Assembly: GCF_022458985.1 (NCBI RefSeq) | Contig: NC_061774.1 | Span: 14,064,616 to 14,128,615, forward strand | DNA length: 64,000 nucleotides | DNA from: Mugil cephalus | Lineage: Eukaryota; Chordata; Actinopteri; Mugiliformes; Mugilidae | Direction of reading: 5' to 3' | Part shown: positions 36,320 through 49,108 of the stretch, in pieces | Layout of the letters: each line of letters begins with the position of its first letter | Numbering within the stretch: position 1 is the stretch's first letter | The notes under the pieces: generated by a model | Seen by the model: only the letters and a program-made list of their open reading frames with translations | Database searches by the model: none | What the model was told of the DNA's origin: nothing | Position numbers and translations under genes: made by a program

Positions 36320-39300
36320 CTAACATGTCTTTGTCCCTTCCTCCTGTGTCTGTCCCTCCATCCCACTCCCCTCGTCTTCTTCTTTCTCCGTGTTGATCTG
36401 TGCCACTCCCAGCCGGTACAGAGCGTCCCTGATCACCACCTCTCCGGGCTGACAGGCATTCACCACTTGGTTGATCTGCTGGCTCACGATATCTCTGCTA
36501 GTGAGGAAATCTACCAGGCGGTTGAACAGGTAATAATAAGCGGTGTTGTTGAAAACCATCGGTTGTTTACGTGCATGGTTCACTGATGCACAGGGCTCAG
36601 GTTTTTCTGTGGAGTCACTCTCAGATGTGTCTGGCTGTTCCTTCTGTTCTGGCCCTTTATCTCCCTCCTCTTCCTTCCCCGTCTCCATCTCGGCCACCAG
36701 GCCGACGTAAGGCTCCAGGTCTTTGCACAGGACCATGGAGTGGTGCTCTGGAGCGGGAGGCTCCTGGGCTCCTCCTGGGGCACGAACCAGCCAGCAAGAA
36801 GAGGATTTGGTGATGGGATGGACCTGCTGGGTCTCTGCTGCCAAGGACAGATCAGCGCTGTACGGCTGGTCTTGCAGCTCAGCACATGACACAAACTGAA
36901 GGGGAAAAAGGAGAGTTTTCCTGTGCAGCGTGCAGGGGCACATTTCCTCAACACAAAGTGACAAATTTGTCTCTTTGAACCTAATTCTTGAACAGGTGCA
37001 AACAAGGAGGGAGGTCTCACTAAAATTCCTTGTAACAACGACGCCAGTTTGACAAATGTAAGCAGTCACATTAACAATATTGTAAATTTTTTACAAGATG
37101 AACCAGGAACCATAAGGAAATAATCTCAAGGTCAACCGTCGCGTACTGAGGGTAAATCTTTGTTGATTAGACATTTTTCATATATATACTATTTTTTAAC
37201 TTTCCCCCCAAAATGAATGTTTTAGTGAAGGGATAAATCGAGGCTATCTTACAGTCAGCACTTCACTTATTCAGTGATGCAGGAAATGTCTCTACAGTGC
37301 ACCTTTTCACACAAAGCGCCAAACTAGACCTGTCAATCTAAGCCTCCTGTACACAGTAGGCCCCGCCCCCTATCACTGCTGATCCAATCACAAAGCCACA
37401 TATTACACACCGACTGACCACTGTCAGGTTCCCCGCGACTGGTTAAAGGTAAAGGTATGTATGTTTATGGCACAGACACCCTGCTGTTGGATGTTTGAAA
37501 TTTGAAGCTGTAGTATTTGAACAGCTTTATTTTGAATGCAACATGATAATAATAATGTAGATTTATAAATAGCACTAGGCCGAGCTTAATATAGAACACA
37601 TATAGTAGGTGTGGGGGTCCCTACTTAATCTTTCCAACAGTTTGGGAGTCTTGACCTAATAATTAAATAATTATTTTAATAATTAATAATATTTTAAATA
37701 ATTAATTAATATTTTTAATAAACACTTAATAAAACCAACGCATAATTATTATTATTAGTTTTGAAGTTACTTATGATTTGTTTTGTTTTTGTCAATATGC
37801 TTGTAGATTAAAATAATTATTCACTGGGCTTTAAATTGATTTAATTGCAGGAAATATTTGAGTCCTCTACTAGATAACTGGATTAGACTGAAATCACCCA
37901 CCTCTGGCTTTTCAAAGGGGTCTGAGAAGGAGCCTTGGTTCCTGCCCCACATCTGGGTCGCCAGTTCTGGGTACTGCAGGTCAGTACACAGAGCCACCTG
38001 CCGCGCACAGTCACAAACATAGACGGGGGGCCAGTAGCGGGAGGACACCAGCAAGTCGACGTGATCTCGAGCCGTCTCGCCTCTCACCAAGTACTTAGAG
38101 GCACACACCACCTGGGGACAGGTACAGGGGACAAGTCTTTACAAAAACACCAAGGCGTCTGTGTTTTGGCTCCTGCTTCACTAGGATTCAAGGATTTTTA
38201 TTTCATTCGCAACCATACAAGTAAGAGATGGAACGAAAATAAGCACTCAGGTCCTGGATTTCTACCCATAGTAACTATATAGAAACTAAGAAACTATAGT
38301 ATAGATACTAGTAAACAGTGACTAAACAAGACAAATAAAATAAAATAAATAAGGTAGAAATATAAATAAAAAAGGCAACAAGCAGCATGAATAACGCCAG
38401 TCGAGGAGCATGAATTATTATTACTTTCGTGCAGGGAAATAAATACGCAAAAAGGATTTACTTCGACATGAGTAGCTCACACACGTCAGTGCATCTAGTT
38501 CAACAATGAGAGGGCTGCTGTTTTTACCTTGTGGGGGCAGACCTTCGACAGCTTGCCGGCAGTGAGGTGTGGAGGGGGTTGAGGGGCAGTGGAGAGGCCG
38601 CTATGCACAACAGTGTACAAGGAGACCAAAGAGGCCAGCAGCTCATTCTAACATAGAGGGGAACAGAGAACCGGATTTTATTCATAGAAACTCGCACACA
38701 GATATGAGAACACTGAATAAGCAGCAGTAAAAACACAAATTAGCAGTAATTATAGAAAACATCTTTGCAATTGAATTAAAGCTCACATGCAAAGCATCTT
38801 GCTGAAATTGCCCAGAGAAAGACGCTGCGTCTAGCAGCCCCAGGGAGCGTTTGAGGGGACGAGGGTTTTCTGTTCTACAAACTTAGCACATGATTAGTGA
38901 GTTTCCTCTAACAGGCGTGCTCTAGCTAGTGTTAACAACTGCTATATTTACAGTCAGTGACATAAAAAAAGCAGAAATGTTAGAGCATAACAACCATGAA
39001 GACATCGGTTCCCCTCTCTCTCTGCCAAACACACACACCTTGGTGCAGCCTGGTGCCATAGTTGCCCCACAGCGGTCCAGTATTGTTCTCAACTCCTCCT
39101 CACTGTGATCTTCTATCTTGTCAAGTCTGAGCTGCCCATCATGAATGAGACGCACCAAAACAGACGGATCTCCTGAAACACAGTAAGTCAAGCGTATGTG
39201 TGTTTCCTGTGTCTTCATATTCTTGATGTATCCATGTTCTGTACCAATGTTATGGTAGGAGACAGTCACAGGGTGGATGCATGTTAAACTGTAAACAGCG

Positions 39301-42300
39301 TGTACCTGAAGGCGGCTGTACTTGTGACAGGACCTTGTCTTTCTCTGTGTTGATGACGGTGGGAGCCCTCATCAGGGGAGGGGTGAAGGGAGCGATGATG
39401 GAAGCGTCCACCCGTGTGATAGGGATGTCGGTGGGGAAAGCTGCCTGCTCGATGGCCTCGCTCTCCATCGTCAGCCAGAAGTCATCCACGTGAACTTCAT
39501 CCGACACCGAAAACTCGGGCCAGGTGAACTGCATAGAGTTCACAACAGCGTGGAATAAACACACGCAGTCAAACACCGGTAAAACAGCCTGTGAAACAGT
39601 CACTGCTTAGCAGCTCTCATTTTTATTCCATCACCAGCCTGTCACCTCGACATTCTTGAGCTCCAGGACGTTGTTTGTGTATCTCTGTGCAATCTCAAGC
39701 TTCGGAGCGATGCCACAAATGCCGCAGATCATATCGTTGTAATCTCGTACGGTCACACACTCGAAGGCCCAGTAGCCACTCAGGAGGAGCTCTTGGATTT
39801 GAGATGATTCTTCTGGACTAAGGGTGTGAACTGAGGCAAAGAAGCACAAAAATAGACATGATAGACCATTAAAAACATGTTCTAGACAAGAATACATTGC
39901 AGATGAGTGCAACCCAACACTTACGAGGATGATTAGGGACGTGGTCTAGTAAAGTCCTGGCTGCCTGGGAGGGGGAGTGGCCCAGTTTGATGTTGGCTCT
40001 AATCTTCAAGAACAGGTCAATGCTCACCAGGAGCCGGTTCCCAATGTTAAACAAACCTGTTTTATGAGAAATAAATAAATAAATAGGACCACAGCTCAGA
40101 AAGTTTATTTGAGCTCGATAAACTGAGCGTTACTGTTCCCATGAATACACAAGAAAATACTGCTTCTGTGTGTGATCTTCTGCAGATAAATGAAAGAGAC
40201 GAGTGTGTAAAGTCGCAGCTTATGACCCATCACTTATATTGCAAAAAGGCCACTAAAGATAGATAATGATGACCATAACTGTTTTTACGAGACTTATTTG
40301 TGTCCTGGAGGTCACACGTTTTGTAGACATAATTTACAGCTATGGCGCCCCCTTTTGGCCAATCAGTAAAATCAGTGAAATCACAAACAACAGACGATCA
40401 TCTCGGAACAATCTTTTTTTTTAAGACATAAATATATACCCACAATAAACACTGGGTATGCGTGTGCATGCGTGTGTGCTTGTGTGTGTGAGTGCATGAG
40501 CTGTATGTTTTTATTTTGTGTGAAGCACTCTGCAATGCATTTTATTTGATATATATGTGCCGCATAAATAGAGTTTGATTAGATTTGATTAACAGTGTCA
40601 CAGTCCGAAGTTAGGGCATTGGTAACATTGTATTGTCACAAGATGGTCGGTGTCATTTTAAATCTCCTGTCAGTGGTTTTAATATTGTGGCTGATGAATG
40701 TGAGCGTCCCCGTTTACCTGGATGCAGGTCAGTGAAGCTGTGCAGGGCCAGACACTGAACGTTGAGGCACACCTTGAGCTGCAGAGAGGCTGTCTGCATC
40801 AGTGTTTCAGTGAGCAGCCAACAGTCCTCCTGTCCCGCTACTGTGCTAGAATATCACAAAACATACACAGCAGCATATATTAGTATACAACAGAACATAC
40901 TGCTATTGGCATAATAAAACCAAAATCAGGACCGTTTTAAGGCCATAGACTCAAATCATTACACCCAACAATTCCTCTCACTTCTGCCCTCCTTTGAAGA
41001 GCGGGTAGCTACACAGGCCGCAGTGAGTAGCTGCCGATTCATAGAACTGAGGCCACCCAGACTCTACCAATGTCTCCGTCTCAGCTGTGTTTTCCTGCCC
41101 CTGGTCACTCAGTTGAACCAAGACTATTTGGAGGCTGTTGAGCTCTTGGATGAGGGTTAATATTTCCTGAAGCTCCGTCTCGCTCTCAGGAATCTGCAGG
41201 GAGCTGCGCAGGAGCTGCAGAGTATTTTGGCGCTGGGTGTCTTTCTGGGCAGGAGTAAGGGGCTGGTACGGATCCAGCAAGGTCTCCGACTGAAAAATAA
41301 TGAGCGCAATTTATCCACACTGAATGACGGCAAAGAAGGCTTTTAGGTAGCAAGGCAATGAATGAAGCTTTGTGTTTGCAGCTTTGTTCATGTGCTGCAA
41401 CAAGGTCAGAATGCTTCTTGAAGTAGTTGTAGCGGATATTTTGTGAGAATAGATAAATGCAGACGTGTGAGATTCTAATAAAACAAAACACTCACAAAGC
41501 GAATGAAGAAACAGGTGTTAAGGATGTAAAAGATATCAGTAATCAGTTCTACTTGCTTAAAAACCGTGAAGAGAGAACATCAAAGCCCCGTATTCAGGGT
41601 TAAATCTAGATTTAAGAGCCAACTGCTCAGGGATCCAAGTTTGTGCCGAGTCTCATAAAAGGGATCAAGGGGTCAGAGTTACAGCTGGAAACTAATCCTA
41701 CAACATGTGAAACAAAGCCTGGAGGAAACAATGTCTCCCTCACCTTTGTTGCCTTTTTCTGGGTCAGCTCACAGCCACATTTAGGACACACTGCAGGTTT
41801 GTGCCTGTTCTTATACATATAGTCACAAGACGGGTTCTTACAGCGACCCCTGCCTCGTGCTGTGGACAGCCCCAAGTCCTGAAGGGAATATAGGGCAGCA
41901 CAATTACCCCAACACAGTAGTCCAGAAGCAAAATGACAGTTTGAACATGAGCTGAATTAATAAGATTTAGAGCAAACTAAATTGCGATGAATATACTGAC
42001 AAAGCTGGAAACTGTGTGCTGTTTGAAAGGCACGACTGACAAGAGGTTCAGTCTCTTATCAGTCAGTGAAGACACAGGCTGGCCTCTGTCTGAAGGGGTT
42101 ACAGAGTCCTACAAGAGAGACAGAATGGATTTAATTTACATTTTCACTGTTTTCTACTCTAATATATATATATTTTTTCATTTAGTTTAGTGTGTGTTCA
42201 CCTGGTTGGCTGTGGTTGTTGGGACCATGTGGCCGAGCTGCTTCAAAGTGCTGGGTTTCAGACCTGAGAAACTCTCTCTGGGCACTGTGGTTAGAAAAAC

Positions 42301-45300
42301 AACCATACTAGCTAAGCGCGGAAACCTCATAAAGTACAGTCATGTATAAATATCACTGCCCTTCCGCTTCGTCAACAAGGCTCGCCTGCGCACGCCAATA
42401 ACAAGAACAGGACAGAAAAATCCCAAAGCGAAAGAACACACTTAAAGTGGGAAGTATAAAGAGAAATCAAATGCACAATACCAGGGGATTCTTTACTGCT
42501 GTTTGCAGCTGGGAATTTGGATTTGTCAGGTGGGACGGTTATGACCTGAAACAAAGCACGGCCTAAAACACAAACACAAACAAGCATGTAAATATGGTAT
42601 ATATAAGACATTGACTGTGCCTTATATTCATATATGCATATATGTTATTTCACCTGTGCTGTAGCAAGCAGGAAGTATGGGCCTCACGGGCTTCCTCAGC
42701 ATAGAGACACTATTTCTGTCCATTCCTTGGACTGCTGCTTTTTTAGGATTGTCTTTCACTTGTCTTCTCACAGGCAGAGGAAAAGTCAGATTAGACACAA
42801 AAACTGAAAAACTCAAAACTTAATTTGCAATACATAGCTGCTTTAAAAACACTGTCAGTGTCAATGTAGTCCTCCTACGTCCCTACTTTCTGATTTGGAA
42901 AACATATTTTTATCCACTGCAGCTCTTCATATAAACAGAAATATATTGTGTGTTTGGTCAGAATTGTGTTCTAGTAACAAATTATGGCCTCGGACTCACT
43001 TTATTTTAACCTGTGGTTTGGTGCTGCTGCCCTCTGGTGGTACACCAGATGAAGACGCACGCTGCTTTCTGGAGCACCTCTGAGCCGGCACTTCTTTGTT
43101 GCTCCCTGCGGCGTTTGTTTTACTACTATTCACATTCCCCTCCTGAGCAGGTGGTGGGGTGGTCTGACAGCTTTCGTTGACGGTCTGCGGCTGTTGCTTG
43201 GATGCAGCATCTTTCTCTTGCGTCCTCTTTGCCTGATTTGAAATAATGCAAAGTTTATGACACAAAGCGCAAATAAAAAGCAGACGTTTGCTCAGGATGC
43301 ACGGACACTTACGGCAGGAATCCATTTTCCGCCCAAATGGCTGCCACACTCTGGACATGTAGGCGGCTTGTGCCGGGTGACATACATGAAAGAGCAGCCA
43401 GGATTCAGACATCTCCCTCGGCCTCTCCTTGTGTACGTCTTCACAGACTGCAGACAACAACAAAAAGAAAATAAGATAAACTAAAAAGATTCCTACAATC
43501 TAATCTCTTAATTTCATACATGTTTTAGCCTGAGACTAGTAATGTGGCTGTTTACCATTTTATATGAAGGTTTTGCACTTTGTTCTAAGCTGGTTCCTAC
43601 GGAGACCATCATCACGGGGCCCACAGAGCTGACCCCCGCCAAAGACTTTGGCTCCAGCAGGTTCTTGAGTGAGAGAAATGAGTGAAATTGTTCTGTGATT
43701 AAAACAGTGACTGAACACAGATCATTCTAAGATCTGGTAGGAGGACATTTACCTGTGTGGACATGACAGTGACCACCTGCGTGGTTTCCCCCCCCTGTGT
43801 CTGCTGCACCATCGCGCCGCAAAAACTACCGCCGGCACCTCTCGTCTCATTTCCCGTCACTCCGTTTGTTGTAGAGTCGGCAGAAGCCTGCGGGACACAT
43901 GTGTCTGCAGAGGGCGTGTCTCTGGATGAGGAGGACGAGGAGGACGGGACCCCTTGGAGGACGATGGAGCGGGACACCACAGCGGTTTCATCGGCTATGT
44001 CATCGGCAACGATGGGGTGCTCAGACAGTTCCACCTCCCCAGAAAACCCAAAGGGCGTGAACTGAGGCTCCGGGTTAAGTGAGACGGAGGTCAGGCCTCC
44101 TTCAGCAGGACTGTCCAGAGACTCCATGTTCACCTCCGACTGAGAGCTTCCCGGCTGCTGATTTGAGGAGCAGCCTTTGGACAAGAGAAAGTAACTGGCT
44201 CTGGGTAGGATTTTACGAAAGCCTGGCAGGTCTTTGGAAGGGCTGAGAGATGACTGAGGGAAAAGCATAAACAAGATTGTTCATGGCTTTCCATTAATTC
44301 AATCTTACATTACACATGACACTAGTCAACTGGGTCCCTGTTCAATAAAGAGCTGACTTGCCTATGCTGTGAAAACTGAGACAAAAGGGTCATTTTATTC
44401 TTACTATATCTTACATGAGCTCTAGTCACTGCAACAAATAATCAATTGAGCTTACTACATAAATGCTTAGCAACGCGTAATCATTAATAAGACCTCTGAT
44501 ATACTTAAGAGCCGATACCAGCTCAAGCACTCTATCGTGGCAAATCTCTTAAAAGGATTTGGTTGGGCTGACTGCACAGCACTATAATTAATTTACTGCT
44601 GTTGGTTCGGCCGCTGCAACCGTTTTGTAACAAAGTAGATTAATCCCTGGAATTAATAAAAGAGGCAGAAAAGGAGGAAGAGGGTTCGGTAAATTCTAGC
44701 TTGCTGCTGGGCTTACATATAGTATAGTATATACAGTTCAGTACTGCCAAACTCCCAATGAAGCTGTTCTCATTTACATGTTTTTCTCTTTCTGCTGTTA
44801 GGCAAATCTAATATGTATGAAATAGTGACTAAAATGGGATTACAAATTTATCAGCTTCATTTAACAATTTTCCATGCCATTACTCTGCACTGCTACAAGG
44901 CTGAAATTATAAATGTAAACTGTAATGGAAACAGAAGAGGAGGGCCACCCACTTCTGATTACAAGGCTTTTATGTTATTTAAAATGTAATGGTATGAAGA
45001 AGTACCAAGCTGTCAGCTGTAGGTGGGCACTGGCCTTGAAACCCATTAGATTTTAGATTTTCATTCATTTCCTAGGAAGATGTGAGCCGCGTCAGCCACA
45101 CAGGAGCTTGTTTTGGTATCAACTATAATCGAGATTCTTCTAGTTCTTCTATTCTCTCTACATGTCCTGATCATGGATGGAAGGTTCAGAGGTTTATTTT
45201 GAGGATTCATTCAAAACATTCAAAATACGTTTCATTAGCTGATGTCGTGAGGTTGAGGATGTGGCTTACGGTATCCATGCCCTCCTTCTCCAGCCTGGCT

Positions 45301-45693
45301 TTCTCCAGATAGTAGCTTTTTTCAGCCACGCTGAGTCTTTTCCAGCTCTCGCTGATACGTTTGTTGATCTCTGACTGTGGCATATTTGGTATACCAAGTT
45401 GCATAACCTGGTGGACATCGAAGTAGTAAAGCAGGTAGGCTGATCTAGGAAAGGCAAGAAATTCAACAAGTGATAATGGGAGGGGGCGGTTTTGAATTTT
45501 CGAGCATCAATCGGTGATGGATTGAAAGCCTGTTAAGTTGTGCACGTTACCTGGGCTTCTTGGGTTTTTCCACATTGTCTTCTTGAGCTTTGCTCTTCCT
45601 CTTTTTTGGGGTGGCCGCCGCCTCCGTTTGGTTATATGTGCTCTCCACCTCTTCTGTCACTTTCGCTACCTCAAAGACCTCCACTTTGTCCAT
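36320..45693 (-). CDS. hmgxb3: HMG-box containing protein 3
   Basis: Nuclear HMG-box protein of poorly known function. Coding exons in transcript order: 45693-45551, 45444-45270, 44253-43753, 43663-43556, 43447-43313, 43232-43000, 42766-42654, 42562-42482, 42284-42202, 42108-42001, 41878-41744, 41289-40982, 40845-40718, 40056-39925, 39830-39646, 39528-39306, 39172-39039, 38647-38528, 38111-37902, 36895-36320. They total 3831 nt in phase (1276 aa; human is about 1290 or longer by isoform). A basic stretch PKKRK sits near 29-33. The HMG box is at about 45-105 (PRSAYLLYYF ... INKRISESWKRLSV). Two matching zinc-ribbon modules, GRC-x-NP-x-C ... RHKP ... CP-x-CG, lie at about 318-345 and 570-595. 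Cysteine-rich C-terminal half: CGLC 690s, CGICG about 820s, and VCPHKVVCASKYLVRGE near 1010-1025. For exon 6 the GTGAGT donor at 42999 was preferred over an earlier GTTAAA because only it keeps phase with exon 7. The gene runs tail-to-tail with csf1r. Confidence 0.93.
38183..38345. repeat. Retroposon-tail-like repeat in an hmgxb3 intron
   Basis: A non-coding stretch opening 'caaggatttttatttcatt' and running into an A/T-rich (aaata)n tail resembles truncated LINE ends common in fish. It lies between the exons at 38111 and 38528. Family and limits are uncertain. Confidence 0.3.
40521..40592. repeat. LINE-tail signature in an hmgxb3 intron
   Basis: The order 'tgaagcact ... cgcataaatagagtttgatt' followed by 'agatttgatt' matches the 3' end widely shared by teleost LINE/SINE copies (gctataaataaagtttgattt-like). 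It lies between the exons at 40056 and 40718. Confidence 0.45.
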
Positions 45694-46202
45694 GATCTCC
45701 AAATATCTGGGACAAACTTCAAAAACAGCTTTAGATACTAACCAAATGTACACAAATGTATATTAAATTGCATAATCACATCAATTCAGAATCATAATCT
45801 ATATACAAATTAATGTCTAAACACCGGGGCATGCTTCCCCTATCCGTTGTTGAATAATGAAATCATAGGGTTTCTCAACTTTATTATAGCTCATTGCACC
45901 ACTGTTCCTGTTTCAGTGTAAGAGAGGCATGCAGATACTATAACTAGAAGCTACAACTACCACAAACTGCAAAAGTAGGACAGTGTCACTACTGGCTAAT
46001 GCTTCATTAATATACTGCAAAAAAATAAAGTAATTTTGCACACTCGCCGTGCATGTCGCTCATGGAGAGGCTAAACCAGAGCGCTAACATGTTAAAAACA
46101 CGGCTCGCTCCCTGCTTTAAACGCAGGTTTAATTGCGTGTGTCAATACTGCCTGCACAGTCCGCCTGCTATCCAATGAAATGCCTTCTTATTGAAGCCTT
46201 AC

Positions 46203-46270
46203 CTACAATGGCCCGGGGAGCTACAAGCGGCTCTGAACTACGTTTAGAAGTCGCCGGAAATGTCACGCAT
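46203..46270 (-). other. Untranslated first exon of hmgxb3 (candidate)
   Basis: On the minus strand a strong donor (gtag|gtaagg, exon edge 46203) lies upstream of the acceptor (cccag, exon edge 45706) of the exon that holds the hmgxb3 ATG. The exon is GC-richer than its surroundings. Its 5' limit is approximate. Confidence 0.5.
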
Positions 46271-46419
46271 CATACCGGCGATGAGTAAAACTAAAATTCG
46301 CCCTTTCTACATATTTTAATCAAGAACTTGCGCTGCGTAAGTGTCAGTAAAGATGTAAAGTAGCTTCGTTTCTTGTCGTCTTGTAAAAAAGAAACATGGC
46401 GGTTTGTTGCCATGGTCAT

Positions 46420-46460
46420 TAGCCAATCACATCTCGGAATAAACAAGGGTGGGCCAATCA
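46420..46460 (-). promoter_or_regulatory. Paired CCAAT boxes near the hmgxb3 start
   Basis: Two CCAATCA boxes (CCAAT at 46423-46427 and 46454-46458 on the plus strand, i.e. ATTGG in gene orientation), 31 bp apart, lie about 150-190 bp upstream of the candidate first exon. They suit NF-Y binding in a housekeeping promoter. This is inferred from motifs only. Confidence 0.4.
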
Positions 46461-46644
46461 GCGAAGACGTTTTTGACACGTGGAAATAACGTGTGCGTCC
46501 CTTGTCTCCTCAGAGCAGAAGTCGAGGCCGCAAGTAGGCGCAGTTTTATTCTGAACACAATTTAGATTGCCGGTGTCTTCAATGTCAGGATCTGCTCACT
46601 GGTTTAGACACGAATGGATGTCAGACAATCCATTATACGGGGGA

Positions 46645-46800
46645 AGTAAAATAATAAATAAGATAATCCTTTTTTATCCCACACTGAGGAAATGTGCTGT
46701 GCTGCAGCAGCATGCAATTTAAAGGACAGTGCACACAAGAGATAAAAATAATTAAACAGAAAGAAAATATAATAAAAAATATTATGTTCTTGTTATGTAT
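46645..46800. repeat. Teleost retroposon-tail repeat
   Basis: It opens 'aagataatcctttttta' then 'tcccacactgaggaaat', a recurring percomorph repeat phrase related to the one at 21763. Then comes AT-rich sequence with 'aaaataataa'-type words. Non-coding. Confidence 0.4.
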
Positions 46801-47189
46801 GGTTTTCCAGAAATGGGCCACTATACAGTAACTGTATTGCAGTATAAGAATTACGCTAATGTATTAATGCCTTTCTTTGTATTTTGGCAAAGACACAGGA
46901 GGCTGTCTAGTGCAGGTCAAGGAAAGAAGAAACTTGCATGATGTTGTCACTGAGACACAGAAACTAGCTTCACCTCTTTGATGATTCCTGCAATTCCTCG
47001 CTAAGACGTCACCTTAGGCTCAACTCAAACTGTAGGTTGCTCAATTCGTACTAAAAAAAAGCAGTGTTAAATTACAGTCATATAATGAGTGTGAGCTGAA
47101 ACTGCAGACCCTTTTCCTATCTTTAATTGGAGTATATTAGAGTATATATAGATAGAGAAAACGTGTGGAATGAAACGAAAACGAATGTT

Positions 47190-47640
47190 GAATGAATGAA
47201 AGTTTATTTGAACACTGAAGAAAAGAATACAAAAAACAAACAAACAAACAAACAAAGGACAATAATCATAAGACAGCAAGGCAAAGTAAAACAACAAAAC
47301 TTAACACATTTTTATGTTCAAAAGGAGAGGGAAGAAGCTTATTAAACCCCACCTCTTCTCCCTATGTTAATTCAGTATATACTATAATAAGTTAGAAAAT
47401 AGTAATATGACATGTAATAACTGACATAATAGACTTTAACAATGATAACAGCAACCTGTATCATCCCTGTATCATAGAGACATCTTTATGGTTTACTTTG
47501 AACTGTTTTAAGTTTTGATATTGTTTTAATTCTTCACACATACCGTTGCACTCTGAATGAAATGAATAATCTTTTCTTATTTGTGTGTATTCTGGTGACT
47601 TGGAAGTTATTTGACCCCCTTAATTGATAACCTCCAACCG
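47190..47640. repeat. LINE-like 3' fragment
   Basis: 'gaatgaatgaaagtttattt', an (aaac)n run and 'ggagagggaagaagcttatt' followed by 'aaaccccacctc' match the end region of an abundant fish LINE family. No intact frame of a reverse transcriptase is present. Limits are approximate. Confidence 0.4.
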
Positions 47641-48062
47641 CGTTTAATAACATGGCAATAGTTTTGGGCTTCCTGGCTCTCCTTACAACTTCCGTGGTAC
47701 GAGCAAAACATTTCGTGCGCGCACTTGCCGCTGACCCATAGTCTGTATAAAGATTTATTTTTATTATTAGTAGTAGTAGTAGTAGTAGTATTTTATACAG
47801 TGTCTGAGCAAGCGTCCACTGCGCTATTATCAGGGGCGGGGCAACGGGGAACACAACGGACACGAAACCTCTAATAGAAAAAAAAAAAACACTGAACACA
47901 CACACATTGTACTGCTGTCATCGGTCACAACTTACAGTAAAAAACAATGCGCAGGCAAACAGAGAGACAGGTATTCTCTGGGCCCTCTCCATGCGCTCCC
48001 TGAACGCTAAAACCATCGGTTTTTAACTACCAGCGAGACACGCCGGACATAAGCTTTTCAGA

Positions 48063-48099
48063 CAAGACTAATCAAGCTGACGAAGCTCGATTAGTCTTG
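48063..48099 (+). promoter_or_regulatory. Long perfect hairpin before the slc35a4 first AUG
   Basis: caagactaatc (48063-48073) is followed by its exact reverse complement gattagtcttg (48089-48099). After one mismatch, four more pairs (agct/agct) extend the stem toward a 5-nt loop. It ends 42 nt before the AUG of the upstream ORF. If transcribed it would form a stable 5' leader stem. If it lies upstream of the start site it is a dyad promoter element. The sequence shows the dyad; the role is inference. Confidence 0.55.
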
Positions 48100-48141
48100 C
48101 CAGGCTTACGAGTCGATTCCCGATCAACCTACTGAGCAAAA

Positions 48142-49108
48142 ATGGCGGATGACAAGGTGAGTGAGTGAATGTGGTGTGTGCTGAAATAAATTAGTTTCAC
48201 GTGTCTCCTCTGACGTTTGGCAGCACTTCGGTCTGTCGTGTTGAAACTGATTTCTCGTGGCGAGGATGACTAAATAATCAGAACCGATGAGCTGGTTAAG
48301 TTGAGGCTCTACAGCTGAGCAGAAAAGTTGGAGTGAACAGTGTAGGTGTTAGGCTCCTCACGAGAATGCTGTCAGTGCGTTTAGATTATATTTTAAGAGC
48401 AAAGTCAGCTGTGTCATAGTTAGATTTACAACGACATTGCTTCTTAATCCAGATGTTGATGAACTGCTCTTCTTTTAGGATCCTCTGAAAAAGCTGAAAG
48501 ACTTAACGCAGCTCAAAAGTCAGTTGGAGGAGATTCAGAGGCGAGTAGAAAACGAAGTCTCTGCAGGAATCCCCCAGGTAAGTTAACATAAATGTTCCCG
48601 ATGAGCACGATATGAGTTGCTGAAGGCATAGTTCAGGTTTTTAAAGTGGGATTGCATGGTGTATTTTTACACATGTATTGTAAATCGATCACCATCTACT
48701 GCAACACAGTGGTTATGGAGAGACAAAACACATAAATACATATACTTGTAACATACAGTATAAAATTCTCACTGAATGCATGTAAAGTGGGACACGTGGG
48801 CCACTCATTCTCACATTTATAGTATTATATGTCTCCTCAGGCAAGATAATTGGACTGTGCTAAAAATCCTGCTGTTATTATTATACTTATTGTAGGTTTT
48901 GCTCTTGTAGGGAAGCTCTGTGCTGGGCTCTCCGTTTCTGAAGGGCTTTTTGGCCGGCTATGTGGTGGCCAAGCTGCGGTCCTCTGCCATCGCTGGGGTG
49001 CTGCTGGGAACAGTCACTGGCATATACGCGGCACAGAACTATCAGGTGCCCAACATCGAAAGGACCGTCAAAGAGTTAATGAACAGCTTCAAAAAAGGAC
49101 CAAAGTAA
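48142..49108 (+). CDS. slc35a4: SLC35A4 upstream-ORF microprotein (SLC35A4-MP)
   Basis: Coding exons 48142-48156, 48479-48577 and 48911-49108 are in phase and give 103 aa, the same length as the human SLC35A4 microprotein. It starts MADDKDPLKKLKDL, continues with a short coiled-coil-like stretch (LEEIQRRVE), then a glycine/alanine-rich hydrophobic segment (about 47-75: SPFLKGFLAGYVVAKLR, then GTVTGIYAAQNY) and a basic C-terminus ending KKGPK. Human work places this protein in the inner mitochondrial membrane. The AUG context (aaaATGg) is strong. The third exon has tandem acceptors: using the earlier tag at 48893-48895 adds 15 nt ending in an in-frame stop, so only the second acceptor (exon start 48911) yields the microprotein. 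The main transporter ORF lies further along the same last exon. Confidence 0.88.

Larger units (their letters stand above)
46470..47980. other. Intergenic region between hmgxb3 and slc35a4
   Basis: The two genes are divergent. No coding gene was seen. It contains two retroposon-like stretches (listed separately), a (tag)n run near 47770-47790, and a GC box (ggggcgggg, about 47834) near the slc35a4 side. Confidence 0.5.

Noticed and set aside
43005-43010. GTTAAA as donor of hmgxb3 exon 6
   Set aside because: Its phase does not match exon 7. The GTGAGT 11 nt later does.
43757-44065. 102-aa plus-strand frame rich in T/S/E
   Set aside because: Antisense to hmgxb3 exon 3, which is conserved and in phase with its neighbours.
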